The translations under genes and the position numbers were made by a program. A stretch of 38,340 bases of DNA from assembly GCA_034422075.1 (NCBI GenBank), contig DAOUJX010000075.1:1-38340 (forward strand), in the 5' to 3' direction. Shown here piece after piece: positions 31,717 to 38,340 of the stretch. Below the pieces are notes generated by a model that was not told the DNA's origin, made no database searches, and was given only the letters and a program-made list of their open reading frames with translations. Source of the DNA: S34-282 sp034422075. Its GTDB lineage: Bacteria > Chloroflexota > Dehalococcoidia > Lucifugimonadales > Australimonadaceae. Position 1 is the first letter of the stretch. The number at the start of each line of letters is the position of its first letter.

Positions 31717-32754
31717 CTAAAGGGGCTTGAGAGCGAGGAAACAGTACAGCGGCGTGAAGACCCCGGCCTTGCCGCCTGCGACATAGGCGTTGGCAGTACG
31801 ATCTAACAGTTCGACGACGTTCGCCGAACCTTTCGGGAACATGCCCAGCGCTTCGGCCAGCTTAGATGTCCCGATGAGCGCCTTGCGGCCCAGCGGAATC
31901 CTGCGCAGGGTGTTGCCCACCGTATTGCCCCGGGCCTCCATGGGCTGATACCACGGCGTGATCGTACTGTTCTCATCGACGGCCCGATCCTTAGCCTCAA
32001 TGACCTGAAATCCCGCCGCTTCGAGTGCCTGCGTTACCTCGCCCGTCGTCGCGATATCCTTGGGCGCGATGCCGTGCATCAGGTTCTTCTTGATGGCCAG
32101 GTGCCGATTGTCGCTGGGATCGAACTTGTCCGTCATGCACATTTCCTGACCCCAGAAGAGGGCTCCGGGTTTCAATACGCGGTAGATCTCGGAGAATGCA
32201 CCCACCTTGTTCGGCGCATGGCACGTCGATTCGATCGCGAATCCTCGGTCGAATGTGTCGTCCGCGATGGCGCCCATGTCCATGAAGCTGCATGCGAGGT
32301 AGTCGACCATGTGGTCGAGCCCCGCCTCGGTGTCCAACGATTTCGCCTTGTCCAACTGGACTTGGCTGCTATTGACCCCGACAGCCCTGACGCCGGCCTC
32401 ACGGACGACACGGCGCATCGGGCCACCGATCCCGCAGCCGACGTCGACCACCGTCATGCCCTCGCGCAGCTCGAGCTTGGCAATCATCAGCCGCTGGTGC
32501 CGGATCTTGGAGTCCTCCAGGCTCTCCCGGGGCGACAGCGGTGCGAAGTGTAGGGATTCGCCCCAACCGAACACCATGAACTCGCTGCAGAGGTCGTAGT
32601 ATTCCCTGACAGTTTGGGTGTGGTCGTAGCCCGTTGGGCCGGCATCCTCCATGTGCACCCTGTCCATCCATCCATCGAAGTGTTTCACACGACTGTGGAC
32701 ATCCGACCCTCTGTACGCGGCCTTCAGCCTGTTGGATAGTTGGCGGAGCTGCAT
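31717..32754 (-). CDS. Sterol C-24 methyltransferase-like (Erg6/SMT) protein
   Basis: A 345-aa SAM-dependent methyltransferase strikingly like eukaryotic sterol 24-C-methyltransferase along its whole length. The sterol-site segment is FMVFGWGESLHFAPL (59-73; Erg6 YEYGWGSSFHF). The SAM site is VVDVGCGIGGPMRR (102-115). FAIESTCHAPN (172-182) matches the SMT hallmark YAIEATCHAP. SEIYRVLKPGALF, PWYQPMEARG (267-276) and AYVAGGKAGVFTPL (323-336) also match SMT, including its C-terminal substrate domain. GGGAGG is 5 bases before the ATG. Methylation of a sterol side chain is inferred from similarity; other isoprenoid acceptors are possible. The gene sits 24 bases downstream of an MMPL remnant on the same strand, as if once in an MMPL-SMT operon. 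Confidence 0.88.
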   Translation of the reverse strand: MQLRQLSNRLKAAYRGSDVHSRVKHFDGWMDRVHMEDAGPTGYDHTQTVREYYDLCSEFMVFGWGESLHFAPLSPRESLEDSKIRHQRLMIAKLELREGMTVVDVGCGIGGPMRRVVREAGVRAVGVNSSQVQLDKAKSLDTEAGLDHMVDYLACSFMDMGAIADDTFDRGFAIESTCHAPNKVGAFSEIYRVLKPGALFWGQEMCMTDKFDPSDNRHLAIKKNLMHGIAPKDIATTGEVTQALEAAGFQVIEAKDRAVDENSTITPWYQPMEARGNTVGNTLRRIPLGRKALIGTSKLAEALGMFPKGSANVVELLDRTANAYVAGGKAGVFTPLYCFLALKPL

Positions 32755-32778
32755 AAGTCCCTCCCTAAACGATGCCTC

Positions 32779-32868
32779 TTATTCCTCTTCGTGACGTTGG
32801 TGAAGAGTCTCGATGGCCACGTCGAGTTCGTACCACGCACGCTGAACCGTGGAGCACAGGCGCATATT
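32779..32868 (-). pseudogene. Remnant of the C-terminus of an MMPL exporter
   Basis: 29 codons plus TAA, beginning NMRLCSTVQRAWYELDVAIE and ending HQRHEEE. Aligned without gaps to the last 29 residues of the intact MMPL protein (NARLRSMVEQWATETDMAIE... RRRYEEA), 13 positions are identical and the stop codons coincide. Upstream the frame can be read only a few more codons before similarity is lost. Its stop lies 24 bases from the SMT start, so SMT was probably the second gene of an MMPL-SMT operon. Confidence 0.75.
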
Positions 32869-33848
32869 ACACATCGCGCAGCGTATCGTCCGCGAAGCCC
32901 CATATGAAGCTACTGATGTTGAAGGTAGTCACTGGCTCGTCATGCTCCTTTTCGCAGCCTTCACCGTATGGTCAAGGGCAACGGCCGCTCCATCATCGAG
33001 GCACGGGTCCGAGTGGAGGCAGGACAGTATGACGGCCAGGTGCTCCGGTTCTTCACTTGGCAACTGTGCTCCTGACGAACCTGTCTAAGTCCAGCCCCGA
33101 CCGCGGCCATTAGACCTTTCCTTCGCTGTTTGCATAGCCGACAGTCATCACTGAGGGGAATGAAATGCCCATCGGACTATCGCAACCACATGCCATACCT
33201 GTCCTCAGCGTTTGTACCGCTCGTTATGTCAGACCGGCAAGGATGGGGACAGCGTCTCTAGGTAGGCAGGCCTCCGGCGCCGGAGGCCAAGGCCTGCGGG
33301 CTCATTGCCCATTCAGCCATACTCGAAAACGATGCTCCCTTCCGCCCAGTATAACCCCCGTCCTTCCCTGCCTCCAACAGCGTTTGGGTTGCCGGGACAT
33401 GCGGCCGATATACCCCACGGCTTGGTGGCTTGTGTAAGACTCTAATTCCACCGCCAATTAGGGCACGGATTCGCCCCCTCTCTCGACGGCGAATGACGGC
33501 CTTGCAAATGGGGTCCTGGCGTCCTTGCGCATTCACTAGCATTCTCGCTAATGGTCACGAATTGGTCGCAGGTGAATCGAGCGTCAGATCTTGGTCACGC
33601 CCGGCCGATGAGATTTCGAGCGCTTGGTCGAAGCGGGTCGCATAGAGGCGGCTCCCGCCACCTGCCTCCTCGCTGACATCCCCGGGGCACTGGGTGCATC
33701 TCGAACAACCAGAGGCTCATGCGGCGACGGTGCGACCATTTCGGAATGGTGAAGGACAGGTTTGGCCGGGAAGGGACGGGCCGCAGCGATTGACGACAGG
33801 GAAGGGGCGCCGATAGGCTCATTGCCACGTCGCCACGCCCGGAGAAGT
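32869..33848. other. Gene-poor region with apparent decayed coding sequence
   Basis: About 1 kb without a convincing gene. On the minus strand, about 32945-33090, one frame reads EEPEHLAVILSCLHSDPCLD and then DGAAVALDHTVKAAKRSMTSQ before a stop; it is coding-like in codon use but has no start and no family I recognise. A perfect 20-base palindrome lies at 33270-33289. The several 60-95 codon frames on both strands lack good starts and family signatures. A TTGACG at 33790-33795 is a possible -35 box for the downstream operon, with no good -10. The region looks like the eroded end of the lipid locus. Confidence 0.5.
33270..33289. repeat. Perfect 20-base palindrome (GGCCTCCGGC/GCCGGAGGCC)
   Basis: Two 10-base half-sites meet with no spacer. 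A further GCCTGC just downstream can pair with the GCAGGC at the left edge, giving an alternative stem. No U-tract follows. It may be a cruciform-prone repeat or a regulatory site. Confidence 0.5.
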
Positions 33849-34844
33849 ATGGAATTCGGCCTCTACCTGCGATCCTTTCTGACCGATCGCACCCGCCCGT
33901 TGTACGAGCAGATTGATGACTTGGTGAAGGTCTGTCACGTTGCGCGCGACAGCGGGTTCTCGGCGGTGACGATGCCGCAGCACTGGGTCTCGCATCCTAC
34001 GATCTGGCCTGAGCCGTTCCAGATGCTCGCGCGCCTGGCGCCCGAGACGGGCGACATGCGCTTGCTCACCGGCGTCGTGCTGCTGCCCCTCCACAACCCG
34101 GTGCAGATTGCCGAGGATACGGCCACCCTCGATCACATATGCCACGGGAGATTCACGCTGGGCGTCGGCATCGGGTACCGGGAGACCGAGCTCGAGGCCG
34201 CCGGTGCGATCCGGAAGGACCGCGTGCCGCGCCTCACCGAGTCCATCGAGCTGATGAAGAAGCTGTGGTCCGGCGAGGAGGTCAACCACGAGGGCCGCTA
34301 CTGGAGCATCCACGAGGCCCGTATGGGGTTCCTGCCCGTGCAGCGGCCGCATCCTCCCATCTGGATGGCTTGCCAAAGCGACGGCGCCGTCCGCCGCTCG
34401 GCCCGTATCGCCGACGCCTGCTATATTGCTCCCCAGGTCGGTTTCGGTGACCTTCCGACGCTCATCGACGCCTACCGGGACGAGCGTGGGGCGGGTGCCC
34501 AAACGGCCGGCCGAGTGGCCGTCTCACGTGGCGTGGCCTTCGCCAAGGACCGTCCGAGCGCTATCGCTGAGGCGCAGGCTGCCGCCGAATCCTCCTACCG
34601 CATGTACAGCACTTGGAACATGCAGGAAGACACGATGGTGCGGATCAACATCGACAGCGATTCGAAGGTCGACGACTGGGCGGTGGCCGGGAACAGCACC
34701 GATTGCTTGGAGCAGTTCGGGCGGCTCGCCGAGCAGGGCGTCAGCTATGTGGGCATGACCTTCTACAACTTGCCGAAGACGCTCGAGGCGCGCAAGGAAT
34801 ACCTCCTCAGCTTTGCCGAGGACGTCATCCGGAAATCGGCCTAG
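33849..34844 (+). CDS. LLM-class flavin/F420-dependent oxidoreductase
   Basis: A 331-aa luciferase-like TIM-barrel oxidoreductase. It has MEFGLYLRSF, AVTMPQHWVSHPTIWPEPF, LLTGVVLLPLHNPVQIAEDT, LDHICHGRFTLGVGIGYRE, then LPVQRPHPPIWMACQSDGAVRR. ATG 33849 follows GGAGAAGT; a longer frame from 33762 adds an unlikely basic leader. It is the first gene of an operon with xanthine dehydrogenase-type subunits; the next ATG is 4 bases after its stop. A monooxygenase paired with a molybdenum hydroxylase suggests stepwise degradation of a heterocyclic or aromatic compound. The cofactor (FMN or F420) and substrate are not decided by the sequence. Confidence 0.86.
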   Translation: MEFGLYLRSFLTDRTRPLYEQIDDLVKVCHVARDSGFSAVTMPQHWVSHPTIWPEPFQMLARLAPETGDMRLLTGVVLLPLHNPVQIAEDTATLDHICHGRFTLGVGIGYRETELEAAGAIRKDRVPRLTESIELMKKLWSGEEVNHEGRYWSIHEARMGFLPVQRPHPPIWMACQSDGAVRRSARIADACYIAPQVGFGDLPTLIDAYRDERGAGAQTAGRVAVSRGVAFAKDRPSAIAEAQAAAESSYRMYSTWNMQEDTMVRINIDSDSKVDDWAVAGNSTDCLEQFGRLAEQGVSYVGMTFYNLPKTLEARKEYLLSFAEDVIRKSA

Positions 34845-34848
34845 CCTA

Positions 34849-35721
34849 ATGCAGCCATTCGAGTACGTCCGGCCCGACACGGTCGCTGAGGCTACCAGGT
34901 TCTTGGCCGACCACGCAGACAGCTCCTTCGTCCTCGGCGGGGGCAGCGCCGCCGTCGTGATGCTGGAGCTCGGCGTCGTCCGGCCGGAATACGTGGTTGA
35001 CTTGGGTCGCCTCGAGGAGCTCGACGGTATCGAGGAGAACGGCAGCCTACGCATTGGAGCGCTCACGCGCATCCGCACCCTGGAACTTGCTCCGCAGGTT
35101 CGGCGCGACTACGGGCTCTTGGCGGAGGCCGCGTCACAAGTTGCCAATGTGCGTGTTCGGAACGTCGCGACCGTTGGCGGAGCGGTCGCTTACGGCGAGC
35201 CGCAGACCGACACGCCGACCGCTCTAATGGCGCTTGGCGCTACGGTGCGAATCGGTGGGCCCGAAGGCGGCCGCACGGCGCCGATCGAGGAGTTCTACGT
35301 TGGGCCGTACGAGACGGTGTTGCGCCCAGGGGAGTTGGTTGCGGGCGTCGATGTGCCGCGCCCGCCTGCTGGCTCTGGCGGGAGTCATGTCAAGTTCACC
35401 GTCGGCTCCCCGGAGAACAAGCCGGTCGCGAACGCGTCCGCACTGGTGACGGTGGAGCCCTCTTCCGGGGTGTGCAGGGCGGCACGCGTCGTCATGGGCG
35501 CTACGGGGCCGGTGCCTGTCGCCGCCCGGGCCGCCGGAGGGCTTATCGGGGATGCCCCGTCCTCAGCGCGGGTGGCGGAGGTTGCCGCCGCCGCCGCCGA
35601 GGAGGCCGACCCCATCGAAGATTTGCGCGGGCCAATCTGGTACAAGCGGAGAATCACAAAGGTCTTGGTGGAGAGAGCGCTGACATGTGCGCTGCAGCGG
35701 GCCCAGGGCGAACGCGCCTAG
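34849..35721 (+). CDS. Xanthine dehydrogenase-family FAD-binding subunit
   Basis: A 290-aa medium subunit (CoxM/XdhB type) that passes electrons from the 2Fe-2S subunit through FAD to an acceptor. It opens FEYVRPDTVAEATRFL, has the FAD pyrophosphate loop FVLGGGSAAVVMLELG (about 26-41; LGGG replaces the usual AGGT) and the second FAD segment VRVRNVATVGGAVAYGEPQTD (about 98-118). The C-terminal CO_deh_flav_C-like domain follows, with IWYKRRITKVLVERAL at its end. ATG 34849 is set by the domain start; its ribosome site is weak, consistent with coupling to the upstream LLM gene. The last 37 bases overlap the next gene. Confidence 0.9.
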   Translation: MQPFEYVRPDTVAEATRFLADHADSSFVLGGGSAAVVMLELGVVRPEYVVDLGRLEELDGIEENGSLRIGALTRIRTLELAPQVRRDYGLLAEAASQVANVRVRNVATVGGAVAYGEPQTDTPTALMALGATVRIGGPEGGRTAPIEEFYVGPYETVLRPGELVAGVDVPRPPAGSGGSHVKFTVGSPENKPVANASALVTVEPSSGVCRAARVVMGATGPVPVAARAAGGLIGDAPSSARVAEVAAAAAEEADPIEDLRGPIWYKRRITKVLVERALTCALQRAQGERA

Positions 35722-37997
35722 TCGGAACCTCGATGCCGGCCCTCGAAGCCGCTGAGAAGGCGGCGGGGCGGGTTGAGTATATGGGCGACCTCGTCGTGCC
35801 GGGCATGGCGCATGCGAAGGTCGTCCGCAGCCCGTTGCCCCACGCGCGCATCGCCTCCATCGATGCGTCCGCCGCTCGGTCTCTGCCGGGCGTGATCTGC
35901 GTCCTCACCCGTGACGAGGTCCGAGCAGACCCGGATATCGAGGAGCTGTACGGGTTCGTCTACCGGGACGCGCCCCTCGTGGCGTTGGACAAGGCGAGGC
36001 ACCACGGCGATATCGTTGCGGTCGTGGTCGCCGAAGACATTGCCACCGCGGAGGCAGGCGTCGAGTTGGTGGACGTCGAGTACGACGAGCTCCCCGCCGT
36101 GATGGACGTGCATGCCGCGCTGGCGGAAGGGGCGCCTCGCGTCCATGAGGAGTTCTTCCCCATCGCGCCGGAGCTGCGCCCGGTGGAGGGAACGAACGTC
36201 TGTCACCGGGCGACGCTGGCGCGGGGTGACCTGGCGCAGGGGTTGGCGGAGGCCGACCTCATCTACGAGGATGAATTCTCAGCGCCGCCCGTCCAGCACT
36301 GTGCGCTCGACCTGCATGCGGTGATTTCCCAGGTCGACGACGGTCGGATCACGGTCTGGACGAACTGCCAGTCCCCATTTCCCCTCGGCCGCGAGCTCGA
36401 GCGCATCTTCAAGATGCCTGCGCGGGTCATCGTGCCGTACGTCGGCGGCGGGTTCGGCAGCAAGAGCCGGGACCGGATCGAATGCGTGATTACGGCGGCG
36501 GCGAAGCTCGCCGGCCGGCCGGTGCGCTACGTCCTCACCCAGGAGGAGACGTTCCTGAGCTACCTCCGCCCCGCCTACGCGAATCGCATGAGGACCGGCG
36601 TGAAGCGCGACGGTACGATCGTGGCGCGGCACAACACCTTCTACGTGGATGTCGGCGCGTACGCCATCAGCGGCGCCCGCAGCGCAAATAACACCCTCAA
36701 GGTGGCGATCGGGCCCTACAAGGCGCCCCACGCGCGCGTCGACTGCTACGCCGTCTACACGAACAAGCCTCCGTCAGCGCCATACCGAGGACTACCGACG
36801 ACCCAGCACACCATGTCTTACGAGGCCCAACTGGACCGCATCGCGCGGGACCTCGGCATCGATCGCCTCGAGATACGGCGCAAGAACCTGGTCCGCGACG
36901 GCGATATCCACATCACGGGCGATTACCTTCGTTCGGCGCATACCCACGAGTGCCTCGACAAGGCAGCCGCCGCGATTGGCTGGGACCGGCCGCTTGCGCC
37001 GTCGCTGGATGGCAGGACGCTGCGCGGGCGAGGGGTCTCCTGCACCATCAAGTACACGCTCACTCCGCCCCGGCAAATGTCAGAGAACAGCGCCGAGGTC
37101 GTTCTTGGCGAGGACGGCGTCTTCGAGACCCGCATCGGGACGGTGAACATCGGCCAGGGCTCCGACACGGCGATGGCGCAGATAGCGGGGGATGCGCTTG
37201 GGGTGGGCCTCGATTCGATACGCATCGTCCACAGCGACACCGGCCGCGTCCCGGTCGACAGTTCGACGACGGCCAGCCGCTCGACGTATCACATGGGGGT
37301 TGCGGTCGTCGAGGCTGCGGGAAGGCTGAAGCAGCAGGTCGTCGAAGCCGCCTCGCAGCTGCTGGAGCGCGACGCCTCGGAGCTGACGGTCAGTGGCGAG
37401 GGCGTCGTTGGGCCGGACGGGGACGGCGTCGGCCTGTCCGACCTCGTTCGCTATGTCGGTGCGCCATTCGCCGCCACAGGCGACTGCGTCGTCGGCGGGA
37501 CGTACCGCGCACCGGACGGCCAGGACTATCCGATAGCCTCGACGTTCTGGACCTTCGCGTCGTGCGCGGCAGAGGTGGAGGTCGATACCGAGACGGGGCA
37601 GGTGCGTTTGGTCAAGGCCGCTGCGGCAGCGACGACCGGCACCGCCGTGAACCCGCAGTCCATCGAGACGCAGCTTGAGGGCGGCGTCGGTCAGGAGCTC
37701 GGGCCCACCCTCTTCGAGCAGTTGGTCTGGGATGACGGCGGGCAGCTCATCAACTCCGCGCTCTTGGACTATCCGCTTCCCACCATGGAGACGATGCCCA
37801 CCTACGCATCTGAGTTGGTCGACCATCCCTTCGAGGGCGGGCCCTTCGGCGCGAAGGGCATGGGCGAGATCGGGTCCGTCATCCTGCCCGGTGCGGTCGT
37901 GAACGCCGTGTACGATGCGACGGGCGTCCTCTTCCACGACATTCCGCTCCTCCCGCACAAGGTGCTGGGAGCGCTGGACGCGGCGGGGAGGGGGTAG
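35685..37997 (+). CDS. Xanthine dehydrogenase-family molybdopterin-binding subunit
   Basis: A 770-aa large subunit with the Mo-molybdopterin active site. The hammerhead domain is near residues 20-130 (AAGRVEYMGDLVVPGMAHAK). Then come the cofactor loops: GGGFGSKSR (near 253), PYRGLPTTQ (near 365), GSDTAMAQIAGDALGV and the C-terminal GAKGMGEIG (near 725) holding the catalytic glutamate. The AYRCSFR loop of true CO dehydrogenase is absent, so CO oxidation is unlikely; hydroxylation of an aldehyde, purine or N-heterocycle fits better. The frame is open far upstream, but ATG 35685 has a GGAGAGAG site and gives the family N-terminus. It is followed after 2 bases by the iron-sulfur subunit. Confidence 0.92.
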   Translation: MCAAAGPGRTRLVGTSMPALEAAEKAAGRVEYMGDLVVPGMAHAKVVRSPLPHARIASIDASAARSLPGVICVLTRDEVRADPDIEELYGFVYRDAPLVALDKARHHGDIVAVVVAEDIATAEAGVELVDVEYDELPAVMDVHAALAEGAPRVHEEFFPIAPELRPVEGTNVCHRATLARGDLAQGLAEADLIYEDEFSAPPVQHCALDLHAVISQVDDGRITVWTNCQSPFPLGRELERIFKMPARVIVPYVGGGFGSKSRDRIECVITAAAKLAGRPVRYVLTQEETFLSYLRPAYANRMRTGVKRDGTIVARHNTFYVDVGAYAISGARSANNTLKVAIGPYKAPHARVDCYAVYTNKPPSAPYRGLPTTQHTMSYEAQLDRIARDLGIDRLEIRRKNLVRDGDIHITGDYLRSAHTHECLDKAAAAIGWDRPLAPSLDGRTLRGRGVSCTIKYTLTPPRQMSENSAEVVLGEDGVFETRIGTVNIGQGSDTAMAQIAGDALGVGLDSIRIVHSDTGRVPVDSSTTASRSTYHMGVAVVEAAGRLKQQVVEAASQLLERDASELTVSGEGVVGPDGDGVGLSDLVRYVGAPFAATGDCVVGGTYRAPDGQDYPIASTFWTFASCAAEVEVDTETGQVRLVKAAAAATTGTAVNPQSIETQLEGGVGQELGPTLFEQLVWDDGGQLINSALLDYPLPTMETMPTYASELVDHPFEGGPFGAKGMGEIGSVILPGAVVNAVYDATGVLFHDIPLLPHKVLGALDAAGRG

Positions 37998-37999
37998 GC

Positions 38000-38340
38000 G
38001 TGCGGCTTGACCTCACGGTGAACGGTGCGGTGTGCAGCATGGATGTCCCTCCGTCCACGACGCTGCTCGACCTGCTCCGCGATTACCTCAGCCTCAAAGG
38101 GACGAAGGAATACTGCCACAGCGGCGTCTGCGGGGCTTGCACCGTCCTTCTCGACGGCCGCGCCGCGAGCTCGTGCAGCCTGCTGGTTGGCCAGGCCGAC
38201 GGACATGACGTGGTGACGATCGAGGGCCTCACGCCCGCCGATGGACTGCACCCGATACAGCAGGCCTTCGTCGACAACTTCGGGCTGCAGTGCGGCTACT
38301 GCACGCCCGGGCTGATCCTGCTCGCCAAGGCCCTCCTCGA
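38000..38340 (+). CDS. Xanthine dehydrogenase-family 2Fe-2S subunit (partial, right edge)
   Basis: Small subunit carrying two 2Fe-2S clusters, here 113 codons before the window ends. The plant-ferredoxin-like cluster is C-x4-C-x2-C within GTKEYCHSGVCGACTVLLDG, with its fourth cysteine in ASSCSLLV. The second, helical domain begins LQCGYCTPGLILLAK. Usual length is about 155-165 aa, so roughly 45 residues lie outside. GTG 38000 follows GGAGGGGG. It completes the three-subunit hydroxylase. Confidence 0.93.
   Translation, partial: MRLDLTVNGAVCSMDVPPSTTLLDLLRDYLSLKGTKEYCHSGVCGACTVLLDGRAASSCSLLVGQADGHDVVTIEGLTPADGLHPIQQAFVDNFGLQCGYCTPGLILLAKALL

Noticed and set aside
32880..32965. Apparent match of the minus strand (CTTCAACATC region) to the P450 HYFNIEVV segment
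   Set aside because: The matched stretch in the intact gene is itself nearly palindromic, so similarity appears on both strands; extension on either side is poor.
33258..33542. 94-codon minus-strand ORF in the gene-poor region
   Set aside because: No ribosome site, no recognisable family, biased basic composition; treated as chance.
35685..37997. Calling the molybdenum enzyme a CO dehydrogenase (coxL)
   Set aside because: The AYRCSFR active-site loop is absent; PYRGLPTTQ occupies that position.
1..38340. CRISPR array, rRNA genes or insertion sequences
   Set aside because: No regularly spaced direct repeats, rRNA-like sequence or recognisable transposase was seen on either strand.

Overview
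This window is a GC-rich, gene-dense bacterial chromosome segment. Three F420-linked gene types (a Ddn-type reductase, a luciferase-like oxidoreductase and an NADPH:F420 reductase), a DUF951 gene, a PyrR-controlled pyr operon and a xanthine-dehydrogenase-type operon together fit an uncultured Chloroflexota lineage (SAR202 or Dehalococcoidia-like). That placement is inference; no rRNA or marker phylogeny is available here.

Layout. 1-6.2 kb holds housekeeping genes: dnaE (leftward, C-terminus off the left edge), folC-fabF (rightward, overlapping) and tRNA-Asp. 6.2-9.9 kb holds a Ddn-type F420 oxidoreductase, a maleate isomerase/Asp-Glu racemase gene followed by a D-glutamate cyclase-like gene, a convergent SelA-like PLP enzyme and a 59-aa orphan with an operator-like palindrome upstream. 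10-20.9 kb is nucleotide metabolism: pyrF-DUF951, a rightward endonuclease III-like gene, then a leftward pyrR-pyrB-pyrC-carA-carB-hpt-small membrane protein operon. This operon is preceded by a legible promoter, PyrR-binding loop and attenuator. The hpt product is unusual: a long Arg/Ala/Pro-rich repeat tail and a PD-(D/E)XK-like domain precede the phosphoribosyltransferase. 20.9-25.2 kb has an F420 pair (LLM oxidoreductase, npdG), a heavy-metal-associated protein, a DUF3224 protein, a small membrane protein and a threonine synthase-like gene.

25.3-33 kb is the most unusual part. It carries a cytochrome P450 fused to an N-terminal GPP34 (GOLPH3-like) domain, a convergent MMPL/RND lipid exporter, two tRNA genes (Asn, Ala) flanking a GIY-YIG endonuclease, and a protein closely resembling eukaryotic sterol C-24 methyltransferase (Erg6/SMT). 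Two decayed fragments lie on either side of the SMT gene. One is a frameshifted C-terminal third of a P450 paralogous to the intact one; the other is the last 29 codons of an MMPL protein paralogous to the intact one, ending 24 bases before the SMT start. The simplest reading is that an ancestral P450 / MMPL-SMT locus was duplicated and one copy lost everything but SMT. P450, SMT and an RND exporter together suggest modification and export of a sterol or similar isoprenoid lipid. No cyclase or squalene epoxidase is in view.

33.8 kb to the right edge is a tight rightward operon: LLM flavin oxidoreductase, FAD subunit, molybdopterin subunit and (partial) 2Fe-2S subunit of a xanthine dehydrogenase-family hydroxylase. 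About 1 kb of apparently decayed DNA (32.87-33.85 kb) separates it from the lipid locus.
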